Source: Microcaldota archaeon
GTDB lineage: Archaea > Micrarchaeota > Micrarchaeia > Anstonellales > Anstonellaceae
Length of the DNA: 5,275 nt
Direction of reading: 5' to 3'
Assembly (NCBI GenBank): GCA_023248455.1
Contig: JAHFEN010000069.1
Coordinates: 1-5,275, forward strand
Part shown: positions 1-5,213 of the stretch, in pieces
Numbering within the stretch: position 1 is the first letter of the stretch
Layout: each line of letters starts with the position of its first letter
Program-made: the position numbers and the translations under genes
Notes under the pieces: generated by a model
Seen by the model: the letters and a program-made list of their open reading frames with translations, nothing else
Database searches by the model: none
What the model was told of the DNA's origin: nothing

Positions 1-1
1 A

Positions 2-397
2 GAGGAAATCACTTTCACACAGGCCGACCTGCAGGCAACGCGGGAAAGGATGGGCGCATCTGAAAAGCCAGAGCTTGTGACAATAGGCTGCCCGCACGCA
101 TCCATCGAAGAAATAGAAGAAGTGGCGGAATTGGTGCGCGGAAAAAAGCTTGGCTGCGAACTCTGGGTCTGCACTGCAAGGCAGACAAAGGAAAAGGCGG
201 ACAAGCTCGGCTATACTTCTGCAATCGAAAAGGCAGGCGGAATCGTGGTTGCAGACACCTGCATGGTGGTCTGCCCGCTTGAAGAGATGGGCTACAGGAT
301 AACCGGCTGCAACTCTGGAAAAGCAGCAAAGTACCTTGCAACAATGTCAAAGCAGAAAGTGGTTTACGGTGATATTGGAGACATAGTGTTCAGGTGA
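2..397 (+). CDS. Phosphomevalonate dehydratase large subunit (AcnX family), C-terminal part
   Basis: This is the last 131 codons of a gene whose start lies left of the window; the frame is open from base 2, so the ATG at 50 is internal. In archaea the AcnX large subunit, with the small subunit encoded next, dehydrates (R)-5-phosphomevalonate to trans-anhydromevalonate 5-phosphate in the cytosol, using an iron-sulfur cluster; this is a step of the archaeal modified mevalonate route to isoprenoids. Seen in sequence: the GCPHAS motif (Cys codon 89-91) followed by an IEEIEEVAEL helix, the DTCMVVCPLEE motif (Cys codons 260-262 and 272-274) and a CNSGKAAKY motif (Cys codon 308-310), all in the order expected for the AcnX C-terminal domain. 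The family is usually about 390-400 residues, so roughly the last third is here. Which cysteines bind the cluster is inferred from family patterns. A related AcnX hydro-lyase acting on another substrate, such as a hydroxyproline-type compound, is the alternative; the archaeal lipid context and separate small subunit argue against it. Confidence 0.88.
   Translation, partial: EEITFTQADLQATRERMGASEKPELVTIGCPHASIEEIEEVAELVRGKKLGCELWVCTARQTKEKADKLGYTSAIEKAGGIVVADTCMVVCPLEEMGYRITGCNSGKAAKYLATMSKQKVVYGDIGDIVFR
392..397 (+). promoter_or_regulatory. Ribosome-binding site AGGTGA overlapping the upstream stop codon
   Basis: AGGTGA matches the archaeal anti-Shine-Dalgarno partner and includes the TGA stop of the large-subunit gene. 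It lies 1 nt before the ATG at 399 and 4 nt before the ATG at 402. The second ATG therefore has the more workable spacing. The arrangement implies tight translational coupling of the two subunits. Confidence 0.5.
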
Positions 398-398
398 A

Positions 399-797
399 AT
401 GATGCTCGTGGAAGGACGCGCAATAAGCAGGGGAATTGGAAAGGGCAGTGTCCTTCTCTCCCATGACGCCATCTCCTTCCTTGGGGGCGTGGACCCGAAA
501 ACCGGCGTTGTCTTGGAAAAAGGGCACTCGCTTGAGGGAAAGTGCATAGCAGGAACAGTGCTTGTTTTCCCGCGCGGAAAGGGCTCCACAGTGGGCTCCT
601 ATGTGATGCTGCAACTTGCGAAAAACGGCGTTGCGCCTGCTGCAATAATCAACCTTGAGGCAGAGCCAATTATAGCAGTTGGCGCCATTATATCGAAAAT
701 TCCCATGGTCGACAAGCTTGAAAAAAATCCCTACTCAGTGCTGAAAGATGGAATGCAAGTGAGCGTGGATGGGGAAAAAGGCGCGGTCAGATTCTGA
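399..797 (+). CDS. Phosphomevalonate dehydratase small subunit (DUF126 / AcnX swivel domain)
   Basis: This is a complete small subunit of 132 residues, close to the usual 130-140. It forms the swivelling domain that closes over the active site of the large subunit and supplies a conserved serine. Seen in sequence: SFLGGVDPKTG at residues 26-36, the hallmark PRGKGSTVGSY at 58-68 with the conserved Ser63, and the EAEPIIAVGAIISKIPMVD stretch at 87-105, all typical of DUF126 proteins. Two ATG codons in a row (399 and 402) compete as the start; the AGGTGA site suits 402 better, a difference of one residue. The gene begins 1 bp after the large-subunit stop, so the two are almost certainly cotranscribed and made in equal amounts. 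In bacteria and some archaea the two parts are fused; here they are split. The stop lies 2 bp from the stop of the convergent carS gene. Confidence 0.92.
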   Translation: MMLVEGRAISRGIGKGSVLLSHDAISFLGGVDPKTGVVLEKGHSLEGKCIAGTVLVFPRGKGSTVGSYVMLQLAKNGVAPAAIINLEAEPIIAVGAIISKIPMVDKLEKNPYSVLKDGMQVSVDGEKGAVRF

Positions 798-799
798 CT

Positions 800-1333
800 T
801 TACCACGGCACCTTCTTCAGGCCCCAACGGTGGGCAAGGACATTCGCTCCAATGTGCACGACATAGGTGAGGCCAGCAAGGAAGAGCACAGACTCCACAG
901 AAAGGAGATGCGAGGCAATTGGGTAGGAGCAAAGGAAGGCGAAAAAGAGAAACATGAGCTGGTCCATAATCCAGGAGGGCTTGCCCTGCGCCACTCCCTG
1001 CCTTCGCTTGATGAAGCTGCCGGCAAGGTCGCCGACCATGGTTCCTGCTCCAAGCAGAAGGCCTGCAAACGCATAGGCGGCTGCGCTGCCGCTGTAAATG
1101 TCCCATGCGCTGCCAGGCAGGAAAATGCCCTCAAGCGCGCCAACCAACAAACCGGCTGCAATGCCCGCCGCAAAGCCCCTCAATGTTTTTCCGTCCCCAA
1201 ACAGCCTGTTGCCGAAGAGATTGCGCTTTGCGTCAAGGGGCGCGCCTCCGCCGAGCACCACAGGTATTGAGTTTGCAAAATAAGAAGGAAGAATGAATAG
1301 GATGGAGCGGGCGACAAGCTGCACAATATCCAT
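800..1333 (-). CDS. carS: CDP-archaeol synthase (CarS family)
   Basis: This integral membrane enzyme activates the archaeal lipid core: it transfers CMP from CTP to 2,3-di-O-geranylgeranylglyceryl phosphate, giving CDP-archaeol for polar head-group attachment. Seen in sequence (177 residues from this start): hydrophobic segments around 3-27, 54-72, 83-101, 126-144 and 148-166; the family signature PLDAKRNLFGNRLFGDGKTLRG at 32-53 (given here in parts: PLDAKRNLFGN and RLFGDGKTLRG); and GDLAGSFIKRR at 101-111 followed by Asp124-Gln125, which resembles the metal/CTP-binding signature of CdsA-type cytidylyltransferases. The frame extends to an ATG at 1411 (203 residues). I chose the ATG at 1333-1331 because GGAGG lies exactly 6 nt before it and because the family normally begins just before the first membrane segment. 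The gene is convergent with the phosphomevalonate dehydratase genes and divergent from sppA. The role is well supported by the motifs; activity is inferred. Confidence 0.93.
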   Translation of the reverse strand: MDIVQLVARSILFILPSYFANSIPVVLGGGAPLDAKRNLFGNRLFGDGKTLRGFAAGIAAGLLVGALEGIFLPGSAWDIYSGSAAAYAFAGLLLGAGTMVGDLAGSFIKRRQGVAQGKPSWIMDQLMFLFFAFLCSYPIASHLLSVESVLFLAGLTYVVHIGANVLAHRWGLKKVPW

Positions 1334-1338
1334 GCTAA

Positions 1339-1345
1339 CCCTCCC
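1339..1345 (-). promoter_or_regulatory. Strong Shine-Dalgarno site that sets the carS start
   Basis: On the minus strand this reads GGGAGGG, with GGAGG ending 6 nt before the ATG at 1333-1331. It is among the best ribosome-binding sites in the window. It decides for the 177-residue product over the longer reading from the ATG at 1411, which has only AGGA directly abutting it. Confidence 0.7.
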
Positions 1346-1360
1346 ATATTGCGAGCGAAG

Positions 1361-1370
1361 ATTAATTAAC
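1361..1370. promoter_or_regulatory. AT-rich TATA-like element in the divergent carS-sppA region
   Basis: ATTAATTAAC contains the self-complementary TTAATTAA (1362-1369) and sits in an AT-rich stretch between the divergent genes. Read rightward, a start site about 25 bp downstream would fall near 1390 and give sppA a leader of about 60 nt. Read leftward, the start site would fall on the carS ribosome-binding site. The element therefore suits sppA better. No clear upstream BRE was seen, so the call is tentative. Confidence 0.3.
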
Positions 1371-1407
1371 TTTTGAACTTCAACTTTGGCAGAGGTCGTT
1401 TTCATCA

Positions 1408-1425
1408 ACATTCCTGTGGGAATGT
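1408..1425. repeat. Perfect 7-bp inverted repeat upstream of sppA
   Basis: ACATTCC, a 4-base spacer TGTG, then GGAATGT form an exact inverted repeat ending 13 bases before the sppA ribosome-binding site. It could be an operator for a dimeric regulator, or a short hairpin in the sppA leader. Neither is shown by the sequence alone, and one short palindrome can occur by chance. Confidence 0.4.
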
Positions 1426-1438
1426 CTGAAAATTTGCC

Positions 1439-1444
1439 GGAGGT
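1439..1444 (+). promoter_or_regulatory. Shine-Dalgarno site of sppA
   Basis: GGAGGT lies 8 nt before the ATG at 1453, a near-ideal archaeal ribosome-binding site. It fixes the start of the signal peptide peptidase gene. Confidence 0.7.
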
Positions 1445-1452
1445 AAATTTTC

Positions 1453-2388
1453 ATGGCAGCTAGGGCACAGCAAAATCCACCGGATGGAAGGAACTACCTG
1501 TTCCTGCTTCTCGGCGGGATTTTCCTAATAGCGGTGCTGGTTGTTCTTGCATACGCATTCGGCTCGGTACTTTCCTTCCTGCCTTTCGAGGGCTGCGTGG
1601 GGGTGGTGGGCATAAACGGCCCCATAGTCTCCACAGACATAGGCGCCACCGTCTTTTCCGACGAAGTGAAAGGCGCGGAGACAATCGCCGAGGAAATCCG
1701 GTCTGCTGATAACAGGGCAGATGTGAAATCCATGCTGGTGTTCATCGACTCCCCAGGCGGCTCTGTGGTGGGGAGCAAGGAAATTTACGATGCCCTGCGC
1801 TCGCTCAACAAGCCCTCAGTGGCATACATAAACGAGCTTGCCGCATCTGGGGGCTATTACGTTGCTTCAGGCACCGACTACATAATCGCGCAGCCTGACG
1901 CATTGACAGGGAACATAGGCGCACGCGCCACAATAGCTGACATGAGCGGGCTCTTTGCAAAAATCGGCTTCAATGAAAGCACCATAAAATCAGGTGCCAT
2001 GAAGGACATGGGCACCTCTTCCCGCCCCATGACGCCCGAGGAGCGCGCTGTTTTTGAGAGCATAATAAACGAAAGCTTCCAGCAGTTCAAGGGCGATGTC
2101 CAGGCAGGGCGGGGCAGCAGGCTGGACCCTGCAGGCTTTGCCACTGCCCTTGACGCCAGGATATTCTCAGGCAGGCAGGCGAAAAAAATCGGGCTAGTGG
2201 ATGCTCTTGGGAACAAGAAGGCGGCAATACAGAAGGCTGCGGAGCTGGGGGGCATAAAATCCAAGGACCCTGCGCTCTGCGAGCTTTCCTCCTCAGCTGC
2301 GAAAAAGGGGCTCTTGGGCTCGCTTTCAGCAGAGGCAGTGGATTTCCTGGTGAAAAGCTCAGGCATTCCGCGTCTTTCATACCAGTAG
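1453..2388 (+). CDS. sppA: Signal peptide peptidase SppA, S49 family serine protease
   Basis: This membrane-anchored protease degrades signal peptides left in the membrane, and perhaps misfolded exported proteins, with its active site on the outer face. The 311 residues match the short single-domain SppA of archaea and Bacillus, not the roughly 600-residue duplicated form of E. coli. Seen in sequence: one N-terminal membrane segment at about 15-43; the DSPGGSV motif at 99-105 (oxyanion region); ELAASGGYYVAS at 128-139 with nucleophile Ser132; a TGNIGA turn at 152-157; and SGAMKDMGTSSRPMT at 180-194 with the general-base candidate Lys184. The Ser-to-Lys distance of 52 residues equals that known for B. 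subtilis SppA (Ser147/Lys199). The later FSGRQAKKIGLVDALG stretch (from about 237) is also typical. The start is supported by GGAGGT 8 nt upstream. The cysteine-rich protein gene follows after 7 bp, suggesting an operon. TGNIG in place of the more usual TGSIG is a mild variation. Confidence 0.95.
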   Translation: MAARAQQNPPDGRNYLFLLLGGIFLIAVLVVLAYAFGSVLSFLPFEGCVGVVGINGPIVSTDIGATVFSDEVKGAETIAEEIRSADNRADVKSMLVFIDSPGGSVVGSKEIYDALRSLNKPSVAYINELAASGGYYVASGTDYIIAQPDALTGNIGARATIADMSGLFAKIGFNESTIKSGAMKDMGTSSRPMTPEERAVFESIINESFQQFKGDVQAGRGSRLDPAGFATALDARIFSGRQAKKIGLVDALGNKKAAIQKAAELGGIKSKDPALCELSSSAAKKGLLGSLSAEAVDFLVKSSGIPRLSYQ

Positions 2389-2395
2389 GGTTGTC

Positions 2396-3049
2396 ATGCG
2401 AAAGAAGAAGCCTCTTGACATCGGAGAACAGGTTCCCTTCAAACAGCAGAGGGATTTCCACCCGCAACCTTTCCCTGTTCTCGCAGCGGCAATAATGATT
2501 CTCGCAGCCATCATGGCGCTTGCCTTGCTGGCCCCTCCAAAATCCCAGGCAGCTGCTCCTGATGGGGCGAAAATAGAGATTTTCCTTTCCGGCCCTTCTC
2601 CATTTTTCGAAAATGGGAGCGCCACAGCACGCGTTTTCTCCTCGTGCGGAAGCTTTGCGGTTTTCCTGGACGGGAGGAAAATATCCGAAGGCGCCTCCAG
2701 AGCAGATGCAGTTTTTGCCCCCAGGGCTGGGGAGCACCTGCTTTCTGCGGCAAATGAAAAATGCACAAGCTCTGTATCGTTTGCAGTGGTGCGCCGGGAA
2801 TGCAGCGCAAACCAAAGCAGGCCCTGCAATGTAGGCGCATGCCTGGGGAAGCAAAAATGTGCTGGCGGAGTATTTTCAGAATGCGTGCTCCCCCGCCGGA
2901 TTTGCGTTCCAGGCGAAAAAGCGGGCTGCTCGCTTGATTCGTGCCAGTTCGGCTACATGGCCTGCAACCAGTGCGGCACAGGCTTTGGCGAGTGCAAGCC
3001 TGCTGAGACTTCTAACACTGCGAATTCAATTGCCTGCCCGCAAATCTGA
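2396..3049 (+). CDS. Membrane-anchored or secreted protein with two cysteine-rich repeats
   Basis: I do not recognise a named family. The 217-residue product starts with a basic MRKKK segment, then a hydrophobic helix at about 28-46 ending in an AAA sequence (52-54) that could be cut by signal peptidase; otherwise the helix anchors it. Residues 58-132 look like a small beta domain with a possible Cys84-Cys123 disulfide. The rest holds two tandem repeats. Repeat 1 has cysteines at 136, 144, 149, 155 and 163, repeat 2 at 170, 178, 183, 190 and 200, with an extra Cys193. The spacing is C-x7-C-x4-C-x5/6-C-x7/9-C, and each ends in a Phe-x-Glu-Cys element. Similar R-x-C / C-x-G-x-Q-x-C patterns occur in extracellular cysteine-rich modules of bacterial surface proteins. 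An even or nearly even set of outside cysteines suggests disulfides, though metal binding is possible. The gene starts 7 bp after sppA with only a weak GGG as ribosome-binding site, so it is probably expressed by coupling. Confidence 0.8.
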   Translation: MRKKKPLDIGEQVPFKQQRDFHPQPFPVLAAAIMILAAIMALALLAPPKSQAAAPDGAKIEIFLSGPSPFFENGSATARVFSSCGSFAVFLDGRKISEGASRADAVFAPRAGEHLLSAANEKCTSSVSFAVVRRECSANQSRPCNVGACLGKQKCAGGVFSECVLPRRICVPGEKAGCSLDSCQFGYMACNQCGTGFGECKPAETSNTANSIACPQI

Positions 3050-3057
3050 AAAATAGG

Positions 3058-4512
3058 CTACTTCTTCCTGAGAGGCTGCGCAAAGGGCTGCACGCGCTCA
3101 GTTGGGGGCATCACGCGCGGCTTGGGGCGCGATCCCTGCGTCCCGCCCTTCCTATCGTCAGGGCCTTCCTGCTCGAGCTCTTTCCCAAGCTCAAGAACCT
3201 GGTCGCGCCTTTCGCGGAGCTTCTTCCTTATTTCCTCAAGCTCGGCAATGGCTTTCTCTATTTCATCCTCCTCTTCAGTGACCTCGCCCTCTTCTTCCGC
3301 CTTTCCCTCAAGCTTCTCAAGTTCCTGTTCCAGCTCGTCCTCATTTTGACCTTCAGCACCCGCTCTGCCCCTAAAATCAATCTTTTGCGCAGTTTCCTTC
3401 TGTTCAGGCTCGACCGGTTTCCCCTGGTAAGTCCGCTGTTCGTTGAGCTGCGGCTCTGCGGGGGCAACTGACGGAGCCTGCATCTGCTTTTTCCTGCTTT
3501 CCACCAGGTTCCTTGTAATGTCTGCCATGTCCTGCTGCGGTTGGGGTTCGCTGGTAAAGGTATACTTCTGGGTGTAGGTCGGCTGCGCAACAGCGGGCTG
3601 CGGCGAATGGTAGTATTGCTGCTCAGGTGGCGCATCCGTGTGCTGCTCATCCTCGCTCCGCGAGTTGAAGAAATTGTAGATCAGGAGCGCAAGCACCGCC
3701 AACCCGAAAATCGCTGCAAGCACCGGCAGCAGGCCTGAAAGAATCGAGGCAATGCCTGCATCCATTCCGGTTGCGGCAGCAGCCACAAGAGGCGCCTCCT
3801 CCTTTGCCTGCACTCCGGTGGAAACCACTCGGGCAAGGCTGTAGCCGCGCACAGAATAGGTGATGAATCCCTCCCTTTCCGCTGTATAGCTCACCTTGCC
3901 CAGGTAATCGGACCGAATTTCATGGCTGGTGCCGTCGGGATATTCCAACGTGACAATAATTCCCGGCAGCATCTTGCCCGACATGGTCATGAGTGCAATA
4001 GAAACCCTGTCCCCTATCTGTGCCGAGCTTGGGGCAAAAACCTGTATTTGCGCAGGGGGAGCAGTCACCGAAGGTTGCGGCATCCCGGCTGCTGCCGTCT
4101 CGCTTATTCTGGCAGGGAAACTGTACGCAACTGCCTTTTTTTCGCCCTGCGCAAGGCTGCCAATATTCCAAACTGCGCTGCTGCCGTCGGTTGAGCTTGG
4201 AAGCGGGTAAAAAGATATCTTTGCTCCGGAAGGAACATAGGCCAGGCTCTCCTTCACTTCAACCGAGGACCTGTCCACTGACCCTACGTTCTCTATTGTG
4301 AGATTGGCATAGGTGCTGTAGCCATTACCCTTGATTTGGGCTCCGGTGTTGGAGCACGCGCCAGTCACAGCGCCGGCGCAGCCTGAAGGCTCGGTAACTA
4401 CGGTGTTTCTGATAACCTTCACCCAGCCTTCAGTATATATTCCGGTATAGGCTGCAGAAAAGCAAAGCGAGCCGATGGCCAGCAATACAAATGCGAGTAT
4501 GTTCATTCTCAT
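3058..4512 (-). CDS. Type I membrane protein: beta-sandwich ectodomains, one membrane span, coiled-coil cytoplasmic tail
   Basis: I do not recognise a named gene. In the 484 residues I see a signal peptide (about 1-20, SLCFSAA before the likely cut) and a first ectodomain at about 28-135. This has an NLTIENVGSVDRSSVEVKE stretch (70-88) and an AVWNIGSLAQGEKK stretch (113-126), like DUF11/CARDB-type beta-sandwich domains. Cys45 and Cys53 may pair. A proline-rich linker (144-154) leads to a second Ig-like or carboxypeptidase-regulatory-like domain at about 155-235 (VTLEYPDGT at 187-195). An Ala/Gly hydrophobic span lies at about 254-282, followed by a cytosolic Tyr/Gln/Pro-rich stretch (290-380), a Glu/Lys heptad-like coiled coil (about 390-450), and a basic Pro-rich tail ending LRKK. 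The design suggests a surface receptor, adhesin or scaffold linking the envelope to an inside partner; this is inference. The ATG at 4512 is 18 nt from a start site predicted from the TATA element; an ATG two codons further in is an alternative. The stop is 8 bp from that of the convergent cysteine-rich gene. Confidence 0.85.
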   Translation of the reverse strand: MRMNILAFVLLAIGSLCFSAAYTGIYTEGWVKVIRNTVVTEPSGCAGAVTGACSNTGAQIKGNGYSTYANLTIENVGSVDRSSVEVKESLAYVPSGAKISFYPLPSSTDGSSAVWNIGSLAQGEKKAVAYSFPARISETAAAGMPQPSVTAPPAQIQVFAPSSAQIGDRVSIALMTMSGKMLPGIIVTLEYPDGTSHEIRSDYLGKVSYTAEREGFITYSVRGYSLARVVSTGVQAKEEAPLVAAAATGMDAGIASILSGLLPVLAAIFGLAVLALLIYNFFNSRSEDEQHTDAPPEQQYYHSPQPAVAQPTYTQKYTFTSEPQPQQDMADITRNLVESRKKQMQAPSVAPAEPQLNEQRTYQGKPVEPEQKETAQKIDFRGRAGAEGQNEDELEQELEKLEGKAEEEGEVTEEEDEIEKAIAELEEIRKKLRERRDQVLELGKELEQEGPDDRKGGTQGSRPKPRVMPPTERVQPFAQPLRKK

Positions 4513-4551
4513 GGCAAACCGCCTGACTGGATTAATATCTGGCGCTAACTG

Positions 4552-4565
4552 TATTTAAATGTTTG
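4552..4565 (-). promoter_or_regulatory. Archaeal TATA promoter of the coiled-coil membrane protein gene
   Basis: On the minus strand the sequence reads CAAACATTTAAATA: an ATTTAAATA box (4552-4560) close to the archaeal TATA consensus, preceded by an A-rich CAAAC that could serve as a BRE. Start-site spacing of about 25-27 bp from the box centre predicts initiation near 4530, giving a leader of about 18 nt before the ATG at 4512. A partial GGCGG just upstream of that ATG is a weak ribosome-binding site. Confidence 0.6.
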
Positions 4566-4611
4566 TATTTTGTGGGCAAGTGTGTGTGAAGAAAATAGCG
4601 ATAAAGCTGGC

Positions 4612-4645
4612 TGAATAAGAAAAGTGGGCGGCTAACGCCGTTTTT
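4612..4645. terminator. Possible terminator: short GC hairpin flanked by T tracts
   Basis: A 4-bp stem CGGC (4629-4632) / GCCG (4637-4640) with loop TAAC lies just downstream of the orphan gene's stop on the minus strand. It is followed there by a T-rich run, TTTTCTTATT (4613-4622). Archaeal transcription commonly ends at such T tracts. On the plus strand the same stem is followed directly by TTTTT (4641-4645), so it could also stop transcripts from the left. The stem is short, so the call is tentative. Confidence 0.35.
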
Positions 4646-4646
4646 A

Positions 4647-5213
4647 TTACTTAAAACTGCCTTTATTCAAGAATTCTTGTTTCATGCCTTTAGGAAAATA
4701 AACATTCTCAACTGCAATGGTATTATTGTTATTTACCCCAAAGACCGCCGACATCAGATCATTATTCCCCTCTTTATTAGGAGTCTGCGTATGGAATATT
4801 GCAATGTATTTGTCGTCGTTTCGCTTCTGGAGAGTCACAGTTGAGCTAACCCCGTCCCTAAAAATATTCGTAATAGATGTCTCTATCGCTTGCTGTACGA
4901 TGTTAGCCGCCTTCATATACTCATCCTTTTCTCCTGCTTTCTTAGAGATTGCATCACCTATTGCTGCTACAAGCATCATGCGATCTGGAAATTGACCAGC
5001 TAAAAATTGCGTATATGCGACTACCCCACCACGATCAGGTCTGGCAAGAATAGTCGCCCTCGAATCAGGATCCAAGTTGGGGGAGAAATAAAAATTCAAT
5101 AGTTCGGAAAGTGTGTTCGAGCTAGCCACTATCTCTTTCTTTTTCGGTATAACCTTGCCTAGGTTTCTGGTTGTGTTTTCCTTAACTGTTTCCATTTGAA
5201 AGAGAACGAACAT
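4647..5213 (-). CDS. Hypothetical AT-rich orphan protein; N-terminus uncertain, may run past the window edge
   Basis: I recognise no family. From the ATG at 5213 the product is 188 residues, contains no cysteine and has no signal peptide or membrane span, so it is probably a soluble protein of mixed alpha/beta type. Visible features are a lysine patch at 24-26, a PDRGG turn at 59-63, a helical Lys/Glu-rich stretch at 88-112, and an Asn-run (161-164) in the C-terminal part. The start is not secure. No ribosome-binding site precedes the ATG at 5213 or the ATG of METVKE (5195), and the frame stays open upstream through at least 20 more codons to the window edge, reading like plausible protein. 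A TTTTTATTA element on the minus strand near 5245-5253 could instead be a TATA box for near-leaderless transcription from about 5220. Base composition is unlike the rest: 19 of 60 bases are G or C at 4681-4740, against 35 of 60 at 2281-2340. This hints at later acquisition. It lies 134 bp upstream of the coiled-coil membrane protein gene on the same strand, with a separate promoter between. Confidence 0.65.
   Translation of the reverse strand: MFVLFQMETVKENTTRNLGKVIPKKKEIVASSNTLSELLNFYFSPNLDPDSRATILARPDRGGVVAYTQFLAGQFPDRMMLVAAIGDAISKKAGEKDEYMKAANIVQQAIETSITNIFRDGVSSTVTLQKRNDDKYIAIFHTQTPNKEGNNDLMSAVFGVNNNNTIAVENVYFPKGMKQEFLNKGSFK

Noticed and set aside
50..397. Reading the left gene as a complete 115-residue protein from the ATG at 50
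   Set aside because: The frame is open to the window edge and the upstream residues continue smoothly; the AcnX large subunit is about three times longer, so this is a truncated view.
830..1270. Plus-strand frame of 146 codons inside carS
   Set aside because: It is antisense to a gene with clear CarS signatures, has no ribosome-binding site, and its product has no recognisable features.
1334..1411. N-terminal extension of carS from the ATG at 1411
   Set aside because: It has no proper ribosome-binding site, runs through the divergent regulatory region and adds residues not expected for the family.
2087..2854. Long open frame of 255 codons on the minus strand across the end of sppA and the cysteine-rich gene
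   Set aside because: It lies antisense to two genes with strong motif or repeat support, spans their junction, and its Arg/Pro/Cys-rich translation shows no domain. It is a shadow of G+C-rich coding sequence.
3122..3349. Serine-rich plus-strand frame of 75 codons
   Set aside because: The Ser runs are the antisense reading of the Glu/Lys coiled-coil codons of the membrane protein gene, not a real low-complexity protein.
4513..4646. Possible small RNA or small gene in the gap between the two minus-strand genes
   Set aside because: Apart from the TATA promoter and the short hairpin, I saw no tRNA-like arms, no longer stems and no credible short coding frame with a ribosome-binding site.
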